Assembly (NCBI RefSeq): GCF_003020585.1
Contig: NZ_PXUE01000009.1
Location: 1-64,000, forward strand
From: Chryseobacterium aurantiacum
Lineage (GTDB): Bacteria; Bacteroidota; Bacteroidia; Flavobacteriales; Weeksellaceae
Length of the DNA: 64,000 nt
Reading direction: 5' to 3'
Shown: piece after piece, positions 63,237-64,000 of the stretch
How positions within the stretch are numbered: position 1 is the first letter of the stretch
Layout of the letters: each line of letters opens with the position of its first letter
Notes under the pieces: generated by a model
Seen by the model: the letters and a program-made list of their open reading frames with translations, nothing else
Told to the model about the DNA's origin: nothing
Database searches by the model: none
Position numbers and translations under genes: made by a program

Positions 63237-64000
63237 ATGTCAACTTATGTAGTTGTAGGTCTTCAGTACGGAGATGAAGGCAAAGGAAAAATCACGGATG
63301 TTTTATCAGCAAAATCGGACTATGTAGTACGTTTCCAAGGTGGAGACAACGCTGGTCACACGGTTTATGTGGGTGAAGAGAAATTCGTTTTACACCTTCT
63401 TCCTTCAGGAGTTCTTCAATGCAAAGGGAAATGTATCATTGCGAACGGAGTAGTGGTAAACCCTAAATCTTTCATTAAAGAAGTTGGTCAAATTGAGAGC
63501 AAAGGCTTGAGAACAGATCATATTTTTATCAGCAGAAGAGCGCATGTCATCATGCCTTACCACATCCTTTTGGATACTTACCGTGAAGAAGAACACGGAG
63601 GAACTCAGATTGGAACAACCAAAAAAGGAATCGGACCTTGCTACGAAGATAAAATCGCAAGAGTTGGTATCAGAATGGTTGACCTTTTGAATCCTGAAAT
63701 TTTAAGAGATAAAATTGAGAAAAACCTTAAGGTTAAAAACTCTCTATTTGAAAAATACTACGGAAAGCCTGTTTTAGACGTTGAAGAAATCTACAATGAG
63801 TTCTTAGAGATCGGAAAACAGCTTCAGGACAGAATCGTTGATACGGAACTTGAACTGAACGAGGCAATCCAGGAAGGAAAGAACGTATTGTTCGAAGGGG
63901 CTCAGGCTTTGATGCTTGATATCGACTTCGGTACTTACCCATACGTTACTTCATCTTCTCCATCTACAGGAGGAGTTTGTTCAGGAGCAGGAGTTCCGCC
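63237..64000 (+). CDS. purA: Adenylosuccinate synthetase PurA (5' part, cut by window end)
   Basis: The ATG at 63237 opens a frame of 254 codons that runs off the window; the full protein is usually about 425 residues. The GTP-binding QYGDEGKGK loop is near residue 11. Further PurA motifs are FQGGDNAGHTV, LPSGVL, NGVVVNP, GTTKKGIGPCYEDK, EGAQALMLDIDFGTYP and TSSSPSTGG. It joins IMP and aspartate with GTP in AMP synthesis, which fits the nearby hpt and adk. No frame disruption is seen in the visible part. Confidence 0.96.
   Translation, partial: MSTYVVVGLQYGDEGKGKITDVLSAKSDYVVRFQGGDNAGHTVYVGEEKFVLHLLPSGVLQCKGKCIIANGVVVNPKSFIKEVGQIESKGLRTDHIFISRRAHVIMPYHILLDTYREEEHGGTQIGTTKKGIGPCYEDKIARVGIRMVDLLNPEILRDKIEKNLKVKNSLFEKYYGKPVLDVEEIYNEFLEIGKQLQDRIVDTELELNEAIQEGKNVLFEGAQALMLDIDFGTYPYVTSSSPSTGGVCSGAGVP

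Overview
The window comes from a low-GC member of the Bacteroidota, most likely a Chryseobacterium-like Flavobacteriia (Weeksellaceae). Evidence in the sequence: many promoters carry the Bacteroidota -7 element TAnnTTTG; there are SusC/SusD and Oar-type TonB receptors; one secreted protein ends in a type IX secretion sorting domain; Shine-Dalgarno sequences are largely absent. The genus is an inference, because no search could be run.

Layout. 1-330: tail of an rRNA operon (23S end, 5S, terminator). 450-570: a GC-rich structured element that may be a small RNA. 659-11573: a rewired potassium-uptake locus with a sigma-54-dependent response regulator, three tiny single-helix proteins (the last is KdpF), KdpA, KdpB, KdpC, an outer-membrane porin, a triplicated ~194-bp repeat framed by inverted repeats, a KdpD reduced to its N-terminal half, and a separate membrane histidine kinase. 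11661-16864: a small secreted protein, a type IX-secreted leucine-rich-repeat protein and DNA ligase LigA.

17106-27495: an apparent phosphorus-scavenging island with an Oar-like TonB receptor, a glycerophosphodiester phosphodiesterase, a SusC/SusD pair and a calcineurin-like phosphoesterase. Both TonB-receptor promoters are preceded by six contiguous 11-bp units of the TTAAnn type, placed 26-27 bp upstream of the -7 box. This looks like an extended Pho-box array and is the most interesting regulatory signal in the window. 27806-31307: an SDR reductase, PrmA, an SH3-like secreted protein and an MgtC-family protein. 31802-33132: a Crp/Fnr regulator and MBL hydrolase pair that looks acquired. 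33396-37725: three near-identical tRNA-Arg/tRNA-Pro cassettes (the last also with tRNA-Ser). Two are a 470-bp tandem duplication, and three exported hydrolases lie between the second and third.

37861-45734: a cell-wall amidase lipoprotein, aspartase, then a surface-polysaccharide group (GT2, a GT-B-like protein, a flippase, an FkbM methyltransferase) and a DUF2461 protein. 46123-55581: two DEAD-box helicases flanking a PhoU-like/Pit phosphate transporter pair, a polyprenyl diphosphate synthase, and a tight GSCFA-DUF4269-TatD-acyltransferase run. 55775-64000: an outer-membrane barrel, a DUF6438 lipoprotein, ObgE, adenylate kinase, hypoxanthine phosphoribosyltransferase, an ABC-F ATPase whose leader can pair with its own translation start region, a HEAT-repeat protein, a lysophospholipase-like hydrolase, and the start of PurA, cut by the window end.

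Several gaps hold dispersed or intercistronic palindromic repeats. No phage, transposase or CRISPR array was found.
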